Below are positions 60,817-64,000 of a stretch of 64,000 bases of DNA, piece after piece. The notes under the pieces are model-generated. The model was not told the origin of the DNA, did not search any database, and was given only the letters and a program-made list of their open reading frames with translations. Both the position numbers and the translations under genes were made by a program. Positions within the stretch are counted from its first letter, which is position 1; each line of letters starts with the position of its first letter. The stretch covers positions 1-64,000 of the forward strand of contig JAKSNW010000002.1 in the NCBI GenBank assembly GCA_024405895.1, read 5' to 3'. This DNA is from Paludibacteraceae bacterium (GTDB taxonomy: Bacteria; Bacteroidota; Bacteroidia; Bacteroidales; Paludibacteraceae).

Positions 60817-61806
60817 ATGAAGAAATTTTTCTTTGCTGCTCTCGCAGCTGTTACCGTGCTCTTCGCTGCATGCGGACACGAACCAGTAGGTCCTACCCCA
60901 GGTGTTGATCCAAACGCTGAAACCGTAGAATTGAGCATCTACAGCATCGCTTGGTATGGTGACTACTATGGCAATGGCACAACCAACTTCTTCGTTCAAC
61001 TCCTCGAGGACGACGTAAACTACGATGGTGCTTACGTAATGTTTGACCTCTGCGCTGCTTCTAACGACATCGTTGGTACATACACAGCAAACACAACTGC
61101 TGAAGCTGGTACTTTCGTAGCTGGTGACGGCGAACAAGGTTCTAACATCGTTGAATTGGCTGGTGGTGAAGCTGACGGCGATCCAGAAGGCATCGTTGAC
61201 GGTACTTTGGTTGTAACAAAATCTGGCAACACCTACAAATTCGTCTACACTTCAGCTGACGGCAAGAAAGTATACGTTGCAGAAGGTGCTGCTGAAATCT
61301 CTAACGGTGCTTTCCCAGGCGAACCAATGGAAGCTACTAACATCACAGTAAACGCTACTCAAGCTGAAGCTGTTTACTACGGTGACAACGGTTACGGTGG
61401 TGACGAATACGTTATCAACCTCGCTGGCAACTACTATGCTGCTATCGACCTCTGCGCTGCTAACGGCTCTTCAGCAACTGCTGTTCCTGCTGGTACTTAC
61501 ACTGTAGCTGGCACAGGTGCTGCTGGTTCAATCAACCCAGGTATGTACTACAGCGGTTACCTCATCCCAACTATCGTTTATTCTTCAGCTGACGGCCAAA
61601 GCGTAGACGAAGCTTGGTATGTTCAAAGCGGTTCACTCACTATCGCTGAAGCTAACGGCACATACACCATCTCAGGTACTGTAGTATCTGGTTTTGGTAG
61701 CCAAATCACCATCAACTACAGCGGTGCTATCGCTTGCGAAGACGGCTCACAACAAGCTCCTCGCATGGCTATGCGTCGTAACGTTGTAGTTAAAGGTCGC
61801 AAATAA
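60817..61806 (+). CDS. Lipoprotein with two tandem copies of the family domain
   Basis: 329 residues, lipobox LFAA-C. Copy 1 (about 33-165): WYGDYYGNGTTNFFVQLLED, AYVMFDLCAAS, GTYTANTTAEAGTF, LVVTKSGNTYKF. Copy 2 (about 175-310): YYGDNGYGGDEYVINLAG, AIDLCAANG, GTYTVAGTGAAGSI, SLTIAEANGTYTISG, GSQITINYSGAI. The linker FPGEPMEATN recurs in the 62245 gene. Ends in a basic tail (RMAMRRNVVVKGRK). Probably surface or periplasmic; function unknown. Very strong codon bias. Followed by a terminator at 61836. Confidence 0.82.
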   Translation: MKKFFFAALAAVTVLFAACGHEPVGPTPGVDPNAETVELSIYSIAWYGDYYGNGTTNFFVQLLEDDVNYDGAYVMFDLCAASNDIVGTYTANTTAEAGTFVAGDGEQGSNIVELAGGEADGDPEGIVDGTLVVTKSGNTYKFVYTSADGKKVYVAEGAAEISNGAFPGEPMEATNITVNATQAEAVYYGDNGYGGDEYVINLAGNYYAAIDLCAANGSSATAVPAGTYTVAGTGAAGSINPGMYYSGYLIPTIVYSSADGQSVDEAWYVQSGSLTIAEANGTYTISGTVVSGFGSQITINYSGAIACEDGSQQAPRMAMRRNVVVKGRK

Positions 61807-61835
61807 TCTTAGACTTTAAGATTTACCTTATAACG

Positions 61836-61868
61836 GACCTCACCCTTCATCGGGTGGGGTCTTTTTTT
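61836..61868 (+). terminator. Terminator of the two-gene lipoprotein unit
   Basis: GACCTCACCC pairs with GGGTGGGGTC (10 bp, one wobble) around TTCATC and is followed by TTTTTTT. Confidence 0.88.
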
Positions 61869-61924
61869 GTGCTTTAAGGCTTGTTACCCCATGGTCTCAT
61901 TGTTACAGTTTCACAAAAACATTG

Positions 61925-61932
61925 TATCTTTG
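61925..61932 (+). promoter_or_regulatory. -7 element for the 72-residue gene
   Basis: TATCTTTG, 47 bases before the ATG at 61979. A TTG 22 bases upstream is a weak -33. Confidence 0.5.
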
Positions 61933-61978
61933 TAGCCGTTTTGCAAAACACTCACACATTATAAAAACATAGAAACAG

Positions 61979-62197
61979 ATGGAGAAATTGAAAAAGCATC
62001 AGTTACCAACTGATACACCTGATGGTGTAAACCGTCCGAAGAATTCACGGCGCAGTCTTCCTTCGTCCATAGAGAATCACTCGGGTTTGAGAGAAGGGGA
62101 AAGTTATTGGCATACGCAAGAGGAGATTGATTCTATGATGAAAGAGTTTCGAGAAGATCACAAGTGGGCGAAAGAACACTGGGACGAGATCAATTAG
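61979..62197 (+). CDS. Small hydrophilic protein of unknown function
   Basis: 72 residues, strongly charged, no signal peptide: Lys and Arg in the first half (RPKNSRRSLP), acidic and Trp-containing helix in the second (EEIDSMMKEFREDHKWAKEHW). Family not recognised. It has its own promoter and shares a probable message with the lipoprotein 47 bases on. Coding is supported by the upstream promoter and the absence of stop codons, but it is short. Confidence 0.6.
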   Translation: MEKLKKHQLPTDTPDGVNRPKNSRRSLPSSIENHSGLREGESYWHTQEEIDSMMKEFREDHKWAKEHWDEIN

Positions 62198-62244
62198 AAA
62201 ATACACATATTTATATATAATAGACAAAACACTAAACTTACACA

Positions 62245-63192
62245 ATGAAGAAATCACTTTTTACCGCTTTTGCAATCCTGGCTCTTACCTTGGTTTCATG
62301 CAACAGCGGAAACAACAATCCTGAGACTCCAGATCCAGAACGCAAGCATATTGATGCCGGTGTTTCTGAGTTCTCTTGGCATGCCGACGCAAGCCAAAAC
62401 GGAACCAACTCGTTCCACCTCACACTCATTGAAGACCTTGTGGACCGAAATGGCTACAGCGTTCACGTAGAGTTCAATGCGGCTACCACAGACCCTACAG
62501 GTGAATATGTCATCGGCAACGGAGCCGCAGGCACAATGCTTAAGGGCAGCTACAACGACGAGACACTTTACGGTACTTACATTGTCATACTTGACGGTGG
62601 AAGCTATACTGAGACACCTGAAATTCTTGACGGCAGCGATTGCAAGCTCAGTATTGAGCGTATGGGAGAGAACTTTGTCATCACCTTTGTCAACGACAAA
62701 TATGAATTCAAAGCTTCATGTGAGGCAAGAGTAACCAACGAAGCATTCCCAAGCGAGCCAATGGAGGCAACCAACTTTGCTGCAAAATTCGGCATGGGTC
62801 GTGCTCTCTATTATGGCGACTTCTATGGCCATGGCGTTTCCGACGAATATCTCATCGACTTTGAAGGCGACAACTATGCAAGCATTGACCTCTATGCTCC
62901 ACTCAATTCACCAGACAATGCCATCCCTGACGGAACCTATACCATCAGCCCAACCGGCGCTCCTGGCACCATCACACCAGGTTCCTACGAACGTGGCTAT
63001 TTCGACCCTTCATTCATCTATATTGCCATCGGTGGTCAGACTATCAGCACCGTATGGTATATGTACTCCGGCTCATTGACATTTGAAAACGTCGATGGTG
63101 TCTACCATGTTACAGGTAGCGTGATTTCTGCTTGCGGTAGCCAAATCACAATTGACTACAGCGGTCCTATCGATGTGGAATCATATTTGTAA
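62245..63192 (+). CDS. Lipoprotein, second two-domain member of the paralogous family
   Basis: 315 residues, lipobox LTLVS-C. Copy 1 (about 45-165) is more diverged (ASQNGTNSFHLTLIEDL, GEYVIGNGAAGTM). Copy 2 (about 180-310) is close to that of the 60817 gene: YYGDFYGHGVSDEYLID, ASIDLYAPL, GTYTISPTGAPGTITPGSY, VWYMYSGSLTFE, GSQITIDYSGPI. The linker AFPSEPMEATNF matches FPGEPMEATNI there. The codon bias is weaker than in the first two. Ends at a long hairpin at 63239. Confidence 0.82.
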   Translation: MKKSLFTAFAILALTLVSCNSGNNNPETPDPERKHIDAGVSEFSWHADASQNGTNSFHLTLIEDLVDRNGYSVHVEFNAATTDPTGEYVIGNGAAGTMLKGSYNDETLYGTYIVILDGGSYTETPEILDGSDCKLSIERMGENFVITFVNDKYEFKASCEARVTNEAFPSEPMEATNFAAKFGMGRALYYGDFYGHGVSDEYLIDFEGDNYASIDLYAPLNSPDNAIPDGTYTISPTGAPGTITPGSYERGYFDPSFIYIAIGGQTISTVWYMYSGSLTFENVDGVYHVTGSVISACGSQITIDYSGPIDVESYL

Positions 63193-63238
63193 AATGATAT
63201 TGTAGGCTTTACTGCCGCAATAACAAAATCATACTCTA

Positions 63239-63274
63239 AGCACCCTGCTGCAACGGACGTTGTAGCGGGGTGCT
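63239..63274 (+). terminator. Long hairpin after the 62245 lipoprotein gene
   Basis: AGCACCCTGCTGCAAC pairs with GTTGTAGCGGGGTGCT (16 bp with two wobbles), loop GGAC. The T tract after it is poor (GTGCTTATTTCC), but the position 46 bases after the stop fits a terminator. Confidence 0.65.
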
Positions 63275-63381
63275 GTGCTTATTTCCGTCTTATTTAATAT
63301 AGTATATCAAAATATGGACCGCACAGAACAATTTTTTTGAAAATTATCATGATAAAATTTTACGAATAACGATAATTTGTA

Positions 63382-63390
63382 TATTTTTGC
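63382..63390 (+). promoter_or_regulatory. -7 element of the relic gene
   Basis: TATTTTTGC, 91 bases before the ATG of the pseudogene; suggests that the relic once had its own promoter. No good -33 element. Confidence 0.4.
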
Positions 63391-63480
63391 ACCGTGATTT
63401 TCGTTGGCCCGGTCGGACACATTCCATCCGCAACGCCACATATTCATTTAGGACAACAAAAACAAAAAATAACTGATACC

Positions 63481-63775
63481 ATGAAAAACATTTTTTCTGT
63501 GTATTTGCCTTTTTGATATTGATGTTTTTACAGTATGTGGCACTTCCAATGCACCAGTTTCAGAGGAATCTGACATCCCAGGCAGTAGCGATGAGTTGAG
63601 GACACCAGTTCTTGAGAGCGTCGTTGAACTGCAAATCCATCAAGTTGCCTAATTAGGCAACATGTATCAAGACAACAATACCAACTTCTGTATCCAGATG
63701 TTGGAAGTTGCAGATTTCGGCAACGGAGTTTACGTAGACTCGTCAGTCCGTAGTTGCTGCAACAAGAAAAGCTAA
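63481..63775 (+). pseudogene. Decayed, truncated fourth copy of the lipoprotein family
   Basis: The ATG at 63481 starts a signal peptide (MKNIFSV) that runs into a stop after 11 codons. In the next frame (+1), the sequence continues as a lipobox-like FTV-C-G and then VELQIHQVA, a stop (TAA at 63650-63652), LGNMYQDNNTNFCIQMLE and FGNGVYVD, ending at 63773-63775. This lines up with VELSIYSIAWYGDYYGNGTTNFFVQLLED of the 60817 gene: the stop stands at its Trp. So there is one frameshift in the signal peptide, one nonsense change and loss of the rest of the domain. Not expected to make a working product. Confidence 0.85.
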
Positions 63776-63820
63776 GACAAAGTAGTAGTTTTTTTAACAT
63801 ATAGTGATTAGTTATCAGTA

Positions 63821-63861
63821 GACTCGGTCAGGCTGGGGAGTCAGGCCGGGTCGTTTTTTTT
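63821..63861 (+). terminator. Terminator after the relic gene
   Basis: GACTCGGTC pairs with GGCCGGGTC (9 bp, two wobbles) and is followed by GTTTTTTTT. It follows the pseudogene stop by 45 bases. Confidence 0.75.
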
Positions 63862-64000
63862 CTGACAATGTAATCTTGTAGCCGTTGAGAATTATACTAT
63901 CGGCCAATAATTGTGCTTGCTGCCAGATAAATGGAGATATTCTTCCCACGGAAATAGTTGCTGTTGTTCCAAAACAACGATTTCTGCAATAAAAACCTCA
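63862..64000. other. Right-edge region without visible feature
   Basis: I see no coding frame, promoter element or repeat that I could support in the last 139 bases. Confidence 0.5.

Overview
The window is chromosomal DNA from a member of the Bacteroidota, order Bacteroidales (Prevotella/Bacteroides-like); I cannot place it more finely. The evidence is the gene content: PorQ and a subtilase with a type IX sorting tail, GldF, DUF5683, DUF4827, DUF819, a DAHP synthase/chorismate mutase fusion and many lipoproteins. Start sites also carry the Bacteroidales promoter pattern TTTG-N19/20-TAnnTTTG instead of -35/-10 boxes. Almost everything is housekeeping; there is no prophage, insertion sequence, CRISPR array, rRNA or recognisable tRNA.

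Layout. 1-197: end of a 42-bp GC-rich tandem repeat and the gcvP terminator. 198-14782, all minus: gcvP, a pseudouridine synthase, lepB, dapB, aroB, a VanZ-like protein, deoC, dtd, a redox-type small protein, an unknown, a polyprenyl synthase, xseBA, a secreted subtilase and coaD. 15185-20855, plus: uvrB, a lipoprotein, lysC, comF and a glycosyltransferase. 21079-22788, minus: an OmpA/TPR lipoprotein. 22951-36159, plus: a radical SAM protein, then a chromosome-partition region (a 712-bp AT-rich gap with TGTGGAAAA repeats, mnmG, a perfect parS palindrome, apt, parA, parB), continuing into an envelope set (DUF5683, MltD, MerR, PorQ, Cmk, two barrel proteins). 36197-46486, mostly minus: smpB, polA, a Rieske-like lipoprotein, murF, a membrane protein, a M3 metallopeptidase and a DUF819 transporter-like protein. 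46683-47738: the DAHP synthase/chorismate mutase. 47739-48277: degenerate 41-42-bp intergenic repeats. 48278-51660, minus: three small envelope proteins, a thioesterase, glmM and a DUF4827 lipoprotein. 51916-57909, plus: uvrA, gldF, surE, a small membrane protein and lpxB. 58054-63775, plus: an ECF sigma factor, a membrane-anchored protein with a barrel-like C-terminus, and a cluster of paralogous lipoproteins ending in a pseudogene.

Most notable points: (1) the candidate replication origin/partition locus around 23.9-29.0 kb; (2) a DNA polymerase I whose 3'-5' exonuclease domain has lost its catalytic acids; (3) the lipoprotein family at 60.2-63.8 kb, with one single-domain member, two two-domain members and one frameshifted relic, next to the sigma/barrel pair; (4) two unrelated-looking intergenic repeat arrays that share a 41-42-bp period. 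All calls come from reading the sequence; no database search was run.
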